A stretch of 64,000 bases of DNA from Liolophura sinensis (GCF_032854445.1 NC_088307.1:24377953-24441952), one strand, 5' to 3'; positions 25,101-34,498 are shown, numbered from the stretch's first letter. The notes: generated from the sequence alone by a model not told the origin. Numbers and translations: made by a program.

Positions 25101-26978
25101 CTTTTCACATGTTCTACTTTTTATTCATGCGTATTCTGAAGGCATTATCCTGTGCTGACTGATAAAAGTGTACCTTTAGTGAAGCCCTGAAACTGCCAAT
25201 CCAACCAAAGTAGTTTTGTCTACAAAATTAAATTCAAAATGTGCCTAAATTGCTCTGAAAGTTGCTCTTCAGTTGCGATAAGGTTGAGGAATTAGGGTAA
25301 GTCGGGAAAAGTTTAAAGACAGCAGGTTTCCAGTGTTTATACTAGGAGTAGCTAGTGGGTAGAGCGGTGTGGAGATCTAAGTTCAAATCCTGCTCCACAG
25401 GAGTAAATCTTTACATTGATGACCAAACAAGTTTCAAGAAGCATGGGGCACAGAAAGGAAATTCTTTATTCTTTATGTACATGTATAAAGAAGAGTCAAC
25501 ATATTTCTTCATCTGTTTATTTATTTGATTATTTTTTTAAGGCCGTACTCAAGAATACTTCACTTATACAACGGCAGTCAGGATTACAGTGGGAGGAAAC
25601 CGGGAAGAGCACATGACACATGACCATGTGCAATTTGCTGACAGACCCATATGGCAGGTGAGGAAGTCAGCTTGAGCTGGATTTTAACTCACAGCCATTG
25701 CATTGGTGAGAGGCTCCTGGGTCACTGCATAACAATGGCACTAACCACCTGGGCCACGAAGGCCCCTTGAACCCATTTCAGAGGGCTAATTGCCTCTCCA
25801 ATCTTTTTCATGATTTCATTATAATCAAGCTCATATGAACCAGCACAATGAGGTATTGGTGCAGCTGTCTCTTTCCCCACACGTTGCGGCCCCCGATCTG
25901 ATGATGGCACCATGACAAGCAACATCGAAGACACCGCTACCTGTAGTTTGTGGTTACCTGCTCGTCGATGCTTAAATCTAGCTGGTGAAGATGATAATTA
26001 GGAAATTATGGACGGAAATAGGGTGTAAATGCGAATTTATCCTGTATCATACCAGGAGTAACAGAAACTGAACAGCTCAGTACTGTAGTTCATTGCTACA
26101 TCTGCCCTCAGCCTTTTGTGGACCTATTTTGTGCTCCACTCACCTCCACTAGTCTGCGCTACCACTCAAGAACTGTTATTTGTCAGTTGTCAAGTCATGT
26201 CACACAGTCAATCTTGATGGACTTGGTGTGCTATCTCAATATTGTGACATTCATCTTCACCCTGAGTCCATCGCCACCTTTCAAAAAATCGCTGCACATC
26301 TGCGCACTCCATCTTAAGGGGCCGATTTCAATGAGGTCCGTGCTGACAGCACCCAAATTTACCTGCACCAAAATGCATGTTCTTTTTTGTGCCTTTTTGG
26401 TTTGAATTACAATGACTGAAGCTGTTCTTGCAAACGGCAATGGATATATAATAGTTTTCTGAAGGATTTCAATGCCGAAACTCAGGAAGCAAGTGAATTA
26501 GTTCCATTGGTGTGGATAGTAAATAAAGAGGACAGTACTAGAGATTCCCTCGGGGAATTACTGCCAGAACGAGATGGGAGTCTGAAATGTCTCCCATGTT
26601 TTTTAAGAGGAGTTGATGGACTCAGTGTTAGAATGAATGTCAGAATTTTAAAATAACACAGTGAGTCCATCTACATGTAGATGGACAACGTCACACACAG
26701 CTGTCACATTACTGTAATCAATCACTGAGCAGACATTTACACATCATTTAATCACGTCAGTATTTACCGGCATTTGTATTACAATAAGGTGCTTCTGTTA
26801 CCTGTGAATTAAGTTTTAACAGGTCCAAGTCTCTCTTCTCCCTTTTCTTGTAAACAAATATAGACACGTCTTGGCCGTCACCACTGATGGCATCATGGAG
26901 ATCCCAGTTTACGTTACCCGCTTGGGGAACTAATTCGCCGATTTCGCTGTCTTGCAAGGCACTGCTCTCCGCCCCCAT
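13092..26978 (-). CDS. SCYL3: SCYL3/PACE-1-like pseudokinase, near-complete gene
   Basis: Twelve supported exons and one candidate encode about 820 residues (human SCYL3 has 742). Order: N-terminal kinase-like domain (about 27-245), HEAT-like helical repeats (about 255-480), Lys/Glu-rich helix (about 466-526), acidic Ser-rich linker, and the C-terminal motifs DMIPEIK and DEELNWDW shared with SCYL3. The kinase fold lacks catalytic residues: CHNN replaces HRD-x4-N (residues 125-128) and LGG replaces DFG (144-146), as in the SCYL family. Members of the family scaffold membrane traffic; SCYL3 is known to bind the ezrin C-terminus. The start MGAESSAL resembles human MGSENSAL, a likely N-myristoylation site. 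Phases agree across all joins except two: exon 9 to 10, which needs an extra exon, and exon 11, which changes frame once by a single base. Introns hold SINE-A, -B, -C, -D and minisatellites. Confidence 0.93.
13460..13965. repeat. 31-36-bp minisatellite in SCYL3-like last intron
   Basis: About 15 units built on GTGGAGGAAACCAGAGGTGG followed by CAGCTTTT and CATGT. Open frames on both strands are a by-product of the unit. Confidence 0.9.
14265..15089 (-). CDS. SCYL3: SCYL3-like exon 11, linker and C-terminal motif, with one frame change
   Basis: Opens NKIVQGWNDDEEG after TTTTCCAG and continues acidic and Ser-rich (EWESWDDMTG) to about 14590. The conserved stretch FDIMEIEVKKK ... FFSDMIPEIK, matching human FTIQVKKK ... 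WFADMIPEIK, lies in a frame shifted by one base. The exon is 825 nt, one base more than the phases of exons 10 and 12 allow. The shift lies between about 14585 and 14700, where A-runs (AGAAAAAATT, GGCAAAAACG) are candidate sites of an indel. No intron of plausible size explains it. Donor ACA|GTAAGT. Confidence 0.85.
15196..15561 (-). mobile_element. SINE-B, full length, with 12-bp target duplication
   Basis: tRNA-derived SINE of a second family. The head (right end) is the complement of GGCCCGGATAGCACAGTTGG, a tRNA-like box A region, followed by a box B-like segment. The tail (left end) is TTGAGTACGACGTTAAACCC read on the minus strand. AGGGTTAATATA flanks it at 15184-15195 and 15562-15573. 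It lies in SCYL3-like intron 10. Confidence 0.93.
15591..15740 (-). mobile_element. SINE-A, 5'-truncated
   Basis: Tail and conserved body on the minus strand, only 30 bp from the SINE-B in the same intron; the head is missing. Confidence 0.8.
15865..16046 (-). CDS. SCYL3: SCYL3-like exon 10, charged helix
   Basis: 182 nt; 60 full codons reading GLSKNGNLNRM ... EEARLRREEKRRLLKEKKLL ... TAKKQ. It is a strongly charged, probably helical or coiled segment. Acceptor TTGTTAG at 16047, donor CAAG|GTAGAC, phase 1 out. Confidence 0.8.
16068..16180 (-). mobile_element. SINE-A fragment
   Basis: Conserved body ACTTACACGACGGCGGTCAG on the + strand; begins about 20 bp upstream of the exon 10 acceptor in gene sense and has a shortened middle. 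Confidence 0.75.
16853..16947 (-). CDS. SCYL3: SCYL3-like candidate exon 9b
   Basis: Proposed because exon 9 ends in phase 0 while exon 10 opens with a lone third-position base, so about 3n+2 coding bases are missing. This 95-nt open segment (acceptor TTTCTGTCAG, reading QEINERLKDL...LKDLATG, donor GG|GTGGGC) restores phase. The donor is weak and the acceptor is a CAGCAG tandem with two possible cut points. Sequence similarity to SCYL3 is not evident here because the linker is poorly conserved. Confidence 0.4.
17120..17690. repeat. About 24-bp minisatellite in SCYL3-like intron 9
   Basis: Degenerate units of GAATTGGACAGACAAAAC plus ACTGA. The long minus-strand frames (VCPILLFCLSNSSVF type) are repeat artefacts. 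Confidence 0.85.
17848..17988 (-). CDS. SCYL3: SCYL3-like exon 9, HEAT region
   Basis: 47 codons, phase 0. ILLGVADSDDQLVAASLRAL and VLGGETVIGGRSKHIF match human LLGLRDTSDSIVAITLHSL and LGPEVVVGG. Donor AAG|GTTTGT. Confidence 0.92.
18300..18546 (+). mobile_element. SINE-B, internally deleted
   Basis: Head GGCCCCGATAGCACAGTTGG and body AGTATAATGGCTCGGGCGGG are present; the segment before the CCCAAGCACTCACTC end is missing. In SCYL3-like intron 8. Confidence 0.88.
18775..19101 (-). mobile_element. SINE-C, near full length
   Basis: Third tRNA-derived family. The head (right end) is the complement of GGCCTAACAGTTAGAGGGTC. The body includes GCCAAAGTGTTGTCGCC and GGTAACAACAAGTACC; the tail TATGTTGTACTGAACAATTT (left) is related to that of SINE-B. 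Confidence 0.85.
19149..19351 (-). CDS. SCYL3: SCYL3-like exon 8, HEAT region
   Basis: 203 nt. FKSHVIPEVFKIFHVHDTHI then RMVLLNNF matches human FQSRVIPVLLQLFEVHEEHVRMVLL. Acceptor TTTTAG, donor CAG|GTATGT. A SINE-C ends only about 48 bp past the donor. Confidence 0.93.
20047..20186 (-). CDS. SCYL3: SCYL3-like exon 7, HEAT region
   Basis: 140 nt. LPEQLVARRLVKPLLSRFVL corresponds to human LSEELIASRLVPLLLNQLVF. Donor G|GTAATG, phase 1 out. Confidence 0.92.
20363..20440 (-). CDS. SCYL3: SCYL3-like exon 6
   Basis: 78 nt. NDFIEIQAFLKHIPLKSKQE matches human NDFLEVVNFLKSLTLKSEEE. Acceptor TTACAG, donor AG|GTATTT. Confidence 0.92.
20790..20905 (-). repeat. R2 repeat fragment
   Basis: GGAATAAAACCCTAACTGAC through CAGGTGATCATTTGCC and TGATTTTACTCTGTGC match R2 in reverse orientation; in SCYL3-like intron 6. 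Confidence 0.65.
21896..22001 (-). CDS. SCYL3: SCYL3-like exon 5
   Basis: 106 nt, phase 1 to phase 0+2. SPDPGSRPHLRSLIDNSLFR corresponds to human NPIPKCRPALCTLL-FFR, the end of the kinase-like domain. Donor AG|GTGAGT. Confidence 0.92.
22542..22641 (-). CDS. SCYL3: SCYL3-like exon 4
   Basis: 100 nt, phase 0 in, phase 1 out. GHSRDVYAFGVLADFMLELL matches SCYL3 GHARDAFSFG, with the helix F Asp retained. Donor AG|GTAAGA. Confidence 0.92.
22915..23085 (-). CDS. SCYL3: SCYL3-like exon 3, degenerate catalytic loop
   Basis: 57 codons, phase 0. VCHNNISLAAVFVSQDGRW then RLGG covers the catalytic and activation loop positions without the HRD Asp or the DFG Asp. Ends AIAPEEK before GTAAAA. Confidence 0.93.
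23453..23727 (-). mobile_element. SINE-B, internally shortened, with 12-bp target duplication
   Basis: Tail GGGTTTAACTTCGTACACAA at left, head complement of GGCCCCGATAGCACAGTTGG at right. GCTTTCACTTGA flanks it at 23441-23452 and 23728-23739. In SCYL3-like intron 2. Confidence 0.93.
24302..24487 (-). CDS. SCYL3: SCYL3-like exon 2
   Basis: 62 codons, phase 0 at both ends; begins HLKTLRHPHILRY after TTGGTTTTCAG and ends LIFLHDT before GTAAGA. Close to human HLKTLRHPCLLRF and LALIFLHD. Confidence 0.93.
24908..25040 (+). mobile_element. SINE-D, tRNA-like repeat
   Basis: TTTAGCTCAGTTGTTAGAGC (box A region), then a box B-like CCAAGTTCAAATTGG, followed by AGTAAATCCTTCAACA and GACCAAACAGGTT. The last elements recur in the copy at 25335-25450. 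Only two copies, so tentative. Confidence 0.55.
25335..25450 (+). mobile_element. SINE-D, second copy
   Basis: AGCTAGTGGGTAGAGCGGTG, TAAGTTCAAATCCTGC, AGTAAATCTTTACATTGATG and GACCAAACAAGTTTCAAGAA parallel the copy at 24908; the head is more degraded. Confidence 0.5.
25513..25769 (-). mobile_element. SINE-A, near full length
   Basis: Tail at left, conserved body, and a head at right ending GGGCCACGAAGGCCCCT on the + strand. In SCYL3-like intron 1. It shows many substitutions, so probably old. Confidence 0.82.
26216..26671. repeat. Foldback element with about 70-bp inverted arms
   Basis: The arm from 26216 (ATGGACTTGGTGTGCTAT ... CTGAGTCCATC) is matched at roughly 75% by the complement of the arm ending 26671 (ATGGACTCACTGTGTTAT ... 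CTGAGTCCATC). Spacer about 315 bp. Lies in SCYL3-like intron 1; family not recognised. Confidence 0.65.
26802..26978 (-). CDS. SCYL3: SCYL3-like exon 1 (start codon)
   Basis: 59 codons from ATG at 26978; reads MGAESSAL and ends KLNSQ before donor GTAACAG. SIFVYKKRE is the strand carrying the equivalent of the kinase ATP-site Lys. Start chosen by match to the SCYL3 N-terminus, including Gly2. Confidence 0.9.
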
Positions 26979-26979
26979 C

Positions 26980-27890
26980 GAAGTTCAGGCACAAAAAAGA
27001 ACTATCTCATACGTATAACGTCGATCACCTTTCAAAAGGGAATGAGTTGGCGTGAATGTCTCGAACAAAATTGCAGTATCGTCAGTTGACACACGGTCCT
27101 GTGGGCTTGACAATCCCGTTCATCTTCAAACATCGATATGTGTCTAGTCAGAATGGCCGAGTTTTAGCAGGCATCATGTTATTTTTCTGCAAACCTTGGA
27201 GCAGGTGAATGAGGCAGGCATGCAAAATGTACGGATGCCAGTTAGTGCCAAATAAAAATATTTTCCAAACCTATGTCTCGTAATTACTCGAAAAGTAGCG
27301 AGTAAATATGAATAATTACATGCAAGATAGTTTTCTGTTAATTAAAACTGGCATTTCCGAGAAATGCGGTACTAGTATGTTCAAAAAGTTTGGCACTAAA
27401 TGGCTTCCATAGATACAGCTCCAGAAAGCCCCACAAGGAAGTAGGGCGCCTGCATGTTTAATCTCGGGACCTCAAGTTTTATTCTTTCCAAATGCTTCTC
27501 CAACCATGTCGTTTTTACGCCTCTGTACGTATAGGGCTTTTACTGTTCAGACCCTATCTCATGTAGATGGCTGAGAATTAACTCGTCTACGGCAATCAGG
27601 GGTGGGGAGCTTCGGAGACTAGACGACCCATAATATGCCACCCAGCTTCCCACCTCCAAGTTTTTGTTTCCTATGGATCAGCGTCGCTGTTCTTGGACAG
27701 CTATAGATCATATGCAATGTGGTCAAAGGCAAGTACAGAAATAATCAGTTTTTGGAACACGTTCGTGTTGATGTTGTTCCTGTGTACCTGAAAAACGACG
27801 CCAAGCTATATATCATGTCTTCCCGGCTGTAAGCGTTAGAGCTAAAAAAAGAGGAAAACCTTTTGAAGTAGTGCATGCTATCATATAATA
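26980..27890. other. 5' flank of SCYL3-like gene
   Basis: Should contain the 5' UTR and promoter of the minus-strand SCYL3-like gene. I see no TATA box or other motif that I would call with confidence. Confidence 0.35.
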
Positions 27891-27896
27891 GCTTAC

Positions 27897-28096
27897 AGGG
27901 CCTCTTGTCTAGCGGTTAGCGTGACATAGTGCAAATCAACGGTTCGCGAGCTTTTCATAAATGGCATTGCTGTGAGTCCAGTTCTTCTCCGGTCGTAGGG
28001 GGCCTATAAGGGAAGGTTTGCCAGCAACCAAGGGATGGTCGTGGGTTTCCTCCCATCATTATGCTGGCCGTTGTCGTATAAGTCAAATATTCATCT
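27897..28096 (+). mobile_element. SINE-A with head
   Basis: Head GGGCCTCTTGTCTAGCGGTT, body GGATGGTCGTGGGTTTCC, ends before the usual tail. First of two copies in direct order with similar flanks. Confidence 0.75.
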
Positions 28097-28129
28097 ATGG
28101 TATCATATACTAGTAATAGCTTACAGGGT

Positions 28130-28318
28130 CTCTGTAAAAAAATGATCCAGGAGCTTCTCACCAATGTTGGATGTGAGCCCAGCTCATGCTGGGCTCCTCT
28201 CCGGTCGTACGTGTCAATGTTTTTCCATCACCTAGCGGATTGTCGTGGGTTTCTCCCCAAAGTATAATACTGGCCGGTGTCGTATAAGTGAAATATCCAC
28301 GAGTAACACCAGTGATAT
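28130..28318 (+). mobile_element. SINE-A, partial head
   Basis: Starts within the head (CAGGAGCTTCTCACCAATG) and reaches GAAATATCCACGAGTAACACC. ATAGCTTACAGGG precedes both this copy's locus (28112-28124) and the previous one (27887-27899). Confidence 0.75.
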
Positions 28319-28319
28319 A

Positions 28320-29145
28320 AATGAATATAATAACATACGATCCCATGCACCAGGTTGTCGACAGAATAGATGGGGTGATTAAAAGAAGACAACATGATGT
28401 TTGAAAACCATAATGAACTTTTTGTCCTTGTAATGTTGCATAATCGAGATATTGCAGTTCAATGTAAGTAAAATGGCACACAATGAGAAAATCAAAAGCA
28501 CCGCCATGTTATCAGTTTTGATCAATTGGACAAGAGGTCTCTCTGTAACTCGAGAATGCAGCCGTTTCCGCTTACGTCACCGGATCCTTTGTCTTTTAAC
28601 CATATGTGCTTGGGCTACAAGTAACGCGACATCGCATTTTCAGTTGCTTTAACATGGCACATCCCGATTTAAAGGAAATTCTGGACGGTGCCCTTCCTTT
28701 ATCTCTTTCACGAATGGTTCATCTCCGGAGGATGAACCGAATGACACATTCTACTATGCACCGAAGCCTTGCAAACATGCCTTGGTAACCAAACTAAGTG
28801 ATTGACCCCGCCTGTAATTAGAGCTGGTTGTACAGCCTGACGTTCGCTGAAGCGCCCTTGTCTTTTACCAATATATGGCGTGCGAACCTGTTCGTCAAAG
28901 TTGGGTTGTTTTACCCGTTTCCTCCAACCACAATATGACGTTATATATCAATCAATCAATCAACCGAACGCTCTCTATCCGTTGGATTCGGCAGCCTCGC
29001 TCTACCCATAATAGAACAAGCTCTACTCATCTGTATTGCTTGCCTATGTCATTTCGGTATCTGGAGATTTCTTATAAAAACTATATTTCAATGCCTTTAA
29101 CTTAATCACCAGTAATATCTTTTTTCGCTCTCAACCTTGCTTATC
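28320..29145. other. Intergenic, no gene recognised; short hairpin
   Basis: An ATG-initiated frame at 28654 (MAHPDLKEIL...) is short and has no family match that I know. It contains the hairpin GGTTCATC / GATGAACC with loop TCCGGAG. Nothing else stands out before the R4 element. Confidence 0.35.
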
Positions 29146-32100
29146 AACTCTGAAGATAATAATCTGTTAAATTTAACATAAAGTGTATTTTCTGAGTGAT
29201 GCAATAGTATTTCTGTTATTGTCGCAGATTATTCTGTTATTGTACCAGACCATTCTGTCATTGCTGCAGATTATTCTGTCATTTTTTTCTTTTGCTGCAG
29301 ACCATTCTGTTATTGTTGTAGATCATTCTGCCATTTATGCAGATCATTCTGTCATTGGGACAGGCCATTCTGTTATTGCAGTAGATCATTCTGCCACTGC
29401 AGCAGACTACTCTGTCATTGCAGCAGATGATTCTTCGATTGTGCAGATTATTCTGTCATTGCTGCGGAGGCATTCTGTCATTGCTGCGGATCATTCTGTC
29501 ATTGCAGCAGATCATTCTGTCATTGCAACAGATTAGTCTGCCATTGCAGCAGATCATTCTATCATTGCTGCAGATCATTCTGTCATTGCAGCAGATCATT
29601 CTGTCATTGCAGCAGATCATTCTGTCATTGCAGTAGATCATTCTGTTATTGCAGCAGATCATTCTGTCATTGCAGCAGATCATTCTGTCATTGCTGCAGA
29701 TCATTCTGATATTGCTGCAGATCATTGTCATTGCAGCAGATCATTCTGTCATTGCAGCAGACCATTCTGTCATTGCAGCAGATCATTCTGTCATTGCACC
29801 AGATCATTCTGTCATTGCTGCAGATCATTCTGATATTGCTGCAGATCATTCTGTCATTGCAGTAGATCATTCTGTTATTGCTGCAGATCATTCTGTCATT
29901 GCAGCAGATCATTCTGTCATTGCAGCAGATCATTCTGTTATTGCAGCAGATCATTCTGTCATTGCAGCAGATCATTCTGTAATTGCAGCAGATCATTCTA
30001 TCATTGCAGTAGATCATTCTGTTATTGCTGCAGATCATTCTGTTATTGCAGCAGATCATTCTGTCATTGCTGTGGATCATTCTGTCATTGCAGCAGATCA
30101 TTCTGTCATTGCAGCAGATCATTCTATCATTGCAGCAGATCATTCTGTTATTGCAGCAGATCATTCTGTCATTGCAGCAGATCATTTTGTCATTGCAGCA
30201 GATCATTCTGTCATTGCAGCAGACCATTCTGTCATTGCAGCAGATCATTCTGTGATTGCATCAGATCATTCTGTCATTGCAGCAGATCATTCTGTCATTG
30301 CTGCAGATCATTCTGATATTGATGCAGATCATTCTGATATTGCTGCAGATCATTCTGTCATTGCAGTAGATCATTCTGTTATTGCTGCAGATCATTCTGT
30401 CATTGCAGCAGATCATTCTGTCATTGCAGCAGATCATTCTGTTATTGCAGCAGATCATTCTGTCATTGCAGCAGATCATTCTGTCATTGCAGCAGATCAT
30501 TCTATCATTGCAGTAGATCATTCTGTTATTGCTGCAGATCATTCTGTTATTGCAGCAGATCATTCTGTCATTGCTGTGGATCATTCTGTCATTGCAGCAG
30601 ATCATTCTGTCATTGCAGCAGAGCATTCTATCATTGCAGCAGATCATTCTGTTATTGCAGCAGATCATTCTGTCATTGCAGCAGATCATTTTGTCATTGC
30701 AGCAGATCATTCTGTCATTGCAGCAGACCATTCTGTGATTGCAGCAGATCATTCTGTGATTGCAGCAGATCATTCTGTTATTGCTGTGGATCATTCTGTT
30801 ATTGCTGCAGATCATTATGTCATTGCAGCAGATTAATCTGTCATTGCTGTGGATCATTCTGTCATTGCTGCAGATTATTCTGTCATTGCTGCAGATTATT
30901 CTGTCATTGCTGCAGATCATTCTGTTATTGCTGCAGATTATTCTGTCATTGCACCAGATCATTCTGTCATTGCTGTGGATCATTCTGTCATTGCAGCAGA
31001 TTAGTCTGCCATTGCAGCAGATCATTTTGTCATTGCAGCAGATCATTCTGTCATTGCAGCAGACCATTCTGTCATTGCAGCAGATAATTCTGTGATTGCA
31101 ACAGATCATTCTGTCATTGCAGCAGATTAGTCTGCCATTGCAGCAGATCATTCTGTTATTGCAGCAGACCATTCTGTCATTGCAGCACATTATTCTATCA
31201 TTGCACCAGATCATTCTGTCATTGCTGTGGATCATTCTGTCATTGCTGTGGATCATTCTGTCATTGCAGCAGATCATTCTGTCATTGCAGCAGATTAGTC
31301 TGCCATTGCAGCAGATCATTCTGTTATTGCAGAAGATCATTCTGTCATTGCAGCACATTATTCTATCATTGCACCAGATCATTCTGTCATTGCTGTGGAT
31401 CATTCTGTCATTGCAGCAGATTATTCTGTCATTGCAGTAGATTATTCTGTTATTGCAGCAGATGATTTTGTCATTGCAACAGATCATTCTGTCATTGCAG
31501 CAGATTATTTTGTCATTGCAACAGATCATTCTGTCATTGCAGCAGATTAGTCTGTCATTGCTGTGGATCATTCTGTCATTGCTGCAGATGATTCTGTCAT
31601 TGTAGCAAATTATTCTGTGATTGCTCCAGATTATTCTGTCATTGCTGCAGATTATTTTGTCATTGCAACAGATCATTCTGTCATTGCTGCAGATCATTCT
31701 GTCATTGCAACAGATCATTCTGTCATTGCTGCAGATTATTCTGTCATTGCTGCAGATTATTCTGTCATTGCTGCAGATCATTCTGTTATTGCTGCAGATT
31801 TTTCTGTCATTGCACCAGATCATTCTGTCATTGCTGTGGATCATTCTGTCATTGCAGCAGATTAGTCTGCCATTGCAGCAGATTAGTCTGCCATTGCAGC
31901 AGATCATTCTGTTATTGCAGCAGACCATTCTGTCATTGCAGCACATTATTCTATCATTGCTGTGGATCATTCTGTCATTGCTGTGGATCATTCTGTCATT
32001 GCAGCAGATCATTCTGTCATTGCAGCAGATTAGTCTGCCATTGCAGCAGATCATTCTGTTATTGCAGCAGACCATTCTGTCATTGCAGCACATTATTCTA

Positions 32101-34204
32101 TCATTGCACCAGATCATTCTGTCATTGCTGTGGATCATTCTGTCATTGCAGCAGATTATTCTGTCATTGCAGTAGATTATTCTGTTATTGCAGCAGATGA
32201 TTTTGTCATTGCAACAGATCATTCTGTCATTGCAGCAGATTATTTTGTCATTGCAACAGATCATTCTGTCATTGCAGCAGATTAGTCTGTCATTGCTGCA
32301 GATTAATCTGACATTGCTGCAGATGATTCTGTCATTGTAGCAAATTATTCTGTGATTGCTCCAGATTATTCTGTCATTGCTGCAGATTATTTTGTCATTG
32401 CAACAGATCATTCTGTCATTGCTGCAGATCATTCTGTCATTGCAACAGATCATTCTGTCATTGCTGCAGATCATTCTGTCATTGCTGCAGATTATTCTGT
32501 CATTGCTGCAGATCATTCTGTTATTGCTGCAGATTATTCTGTCATTGCACCAGATCATTCTGTCATTGCTGTGGATCATTCTGTCATTGCAGCAGATTAG
32601 TCTGCCATTGCAGCAGATTATTTTGTCATTGCGACAGATCATTCTGTCATTGTAGCAGATTATTTTGTCATTGCAACAGATCATTCTGTCATTGCTGCAG
32701 ATCATTCTGTCATTGCTGTGGATCATTCTGTCATTGCTGTGGATCATTCTGTCATTGCTGTGGATCATTCTGTCATTGCACCAGATCATTCTGTCATTGC
32801 TGCAGATCATTCTGTCATTGCTGTGGATCATTCTGTCATTGCTGTGGTTCATTCTGTCATTGCTGTGGATCATTCTGTCATTGCAGCAGATTATTCTGTC
32901 ATTGCAGCAGATTATTTTGTCATTGCGACAGATCATTCTGTCATTGTAGCAGATTATTTTGTCATTGCAACAGATCATTCTGTCATTGCTGCAGATCATT
33001 CTGTCATTGCAGCACATTATTTTATCATTGCAACAGATCATTCTGTCGTTGCAACAGATCATTCTGTCGTTGCAGCAGATCATTCTGTCATTGCTGTGGA
33101 TCATTCTGTCATTGCTGTGGATCATTCTGTCATTGCAGCAGATTATTCTGTCATTGCAGCAGATTATTTTGTCATTGCGACAGATCATTCTGTCATTGCA
33201 GCAGATCATTCTATCATTGCAGCAGATCATTCTGTCATTGCAACAGATCATTCTGTCATTGCACCAGATCATTCTGTCATTGCTGCAGATCATTCTGTCA
33301 TTGCTGCAGATTATTCTGTCATTGCTGCGGATCATTCTGTAATTGCTGCAGATCATTCTGTCATTGCAGCAGATTATTCTGTCATTGCAGCAGATCATTC
33401 TGTTATTGCTGCAGATCATTCTGTCATTGCAGCAGATTAGTCTGCCATTGCAGCAGATCATTCTGTGATTGCAGCAGATCATTCTGTTATTGCTGCAGAT
33501 CATTCTGTCATTGCAGCAGATCATTCTGTCATTGCTGCAGATTATTCTGTCATTGCTGCGGATCATTCTGTTATTGCAGCAGATCATTCTGTCATTGCTG
33601 CAGATCATTCTGTTATTGCTGCAGATCATTCTGTCATTGCAACAGATCATTCTGTCGTTGCACCAGGTCATTCTGTCATTGCAGCAGATCATTCTGTCAT
33701 TGCAGCACATTATTCTATCATTGCACCAGATCATTCTGTCATTGCTGTGGATCATCCTGTCATTGCTGCAGATCATTCTGTCATTGCTGCAGATCATTCT
33801 GTCATTGGTGCAGATTATTCTGTCATTGCTGCAGATCATTCTGTCATTGGTGCAGATTATTCTGTCATTGGTGCAGATTATTCTGTCATTGCTGCAGATC
33901 ATTCTGTCATTGCAGCAGATTATTCTGTCATTGCTGCAGATCATTCTGTCATTGCTGCAGATTATTCTGTCATTGCTGCAGATTATTCTGTCATTACTGC
34001 AGATCATTCTGTTATTGCTGCAGATTATTATGCAAATTATATAACACTCGTATTATATCAGTCCAACATAAAGTTTATATTGGATTAAGATGATGTTATG
34101 TTAAATATGAGATAGTATTACTCTGTAATAAAACTGCGGTATACACATTCTGGAATCACCCAAGAAAACGACTTTCCGTTAAAATTGACACATCTTTTGG
34201 AGTG
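29146..34204. repeat. R4 inverted-repeat element with giant internal 21-bp array
   Basis: The left flank (29161-29215: AATCTGTTAAATTTAACA, then TGAGTGATGCAATAGTAT) and right flank (34040-34204: CCAACATAAAGTTTATATTG, TGTTAAATATGAGATAGTAT, CTTTCCGTTAAAATTGACA) are the two halves of R4, a 245-bp MITE-like element whose compact copy lies at 45152-45396. Between them the element's own central motif is repeated about 230 times. The normal R4 centre has this motif about once, with ATTCTGTTA on both sides of it. Confidence 0.9.
29217..34035. repeat. 21-bp satellite array, about 230 units
   Basis: Unit ATTCTGTCATTGCAGCAGATC and variants (TGCTGCAG, TGCTGTGG, TGCACCAG, GATTATT, GATTAGT). Being 21 bp, it reads as 7-residue repeats in all six frames: HSVIAAD and QQIILSL forward, MICCNDR on the reverse. 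One reverse frame is open for 1,248 codons (34007-30261). Higher-order periods are visible: 504 bp (24 units; TGATATTGCTG at 29831 and 30335) and 735 bp (35 units; blocks near 31617 and 32352). I read this as a satellite, not a gene. Confidence 0.95.
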
Positions 34205-34498
34205 AGGGCCATCTGTAAAATCTTGGATGTCTTTTCTTACTGATGAGGAGAAAAATAGTGCGTTCTTAAACATTCCGCTCCTTTGTTGCCTCCACCCTTG
34301 ATTCGTTGACAAAAAACATTTTGGCAAATGATGCTTTCCGACGAGTTAAAATAATTTCCGTCAAATAATGACACTACACGAACATGAATGAAAACACAAT
34401 TTAGGACATCCGACACACTGACATCTGAACTCTCGAACGATTGCTATTGAATATACACGATCCAATTACCAAATCCTCGATTGAGAAATGCTCAATGA
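34205..34498. other. Unique spacer between two R4 copies
   Basis: No feature recognised between the expanded R4 and the compact copy at 34499. Confidence 0.4.

Noticed and set aside
28654-28788. Small gene starting MAHPDLKEIL
   Set aside because: Short, no known family, no splice donor of note; could be a first exon but cannot be supported.
29649-34088. Long forward and reverse open frames of heptad repeats as a repetitive protein gene
   Set aside because: All follow from a 21-bp tandem unit. Open frames exist in several frames on both strands, there is no splice or start context, and the array is explained by expansion of the R4 centre.
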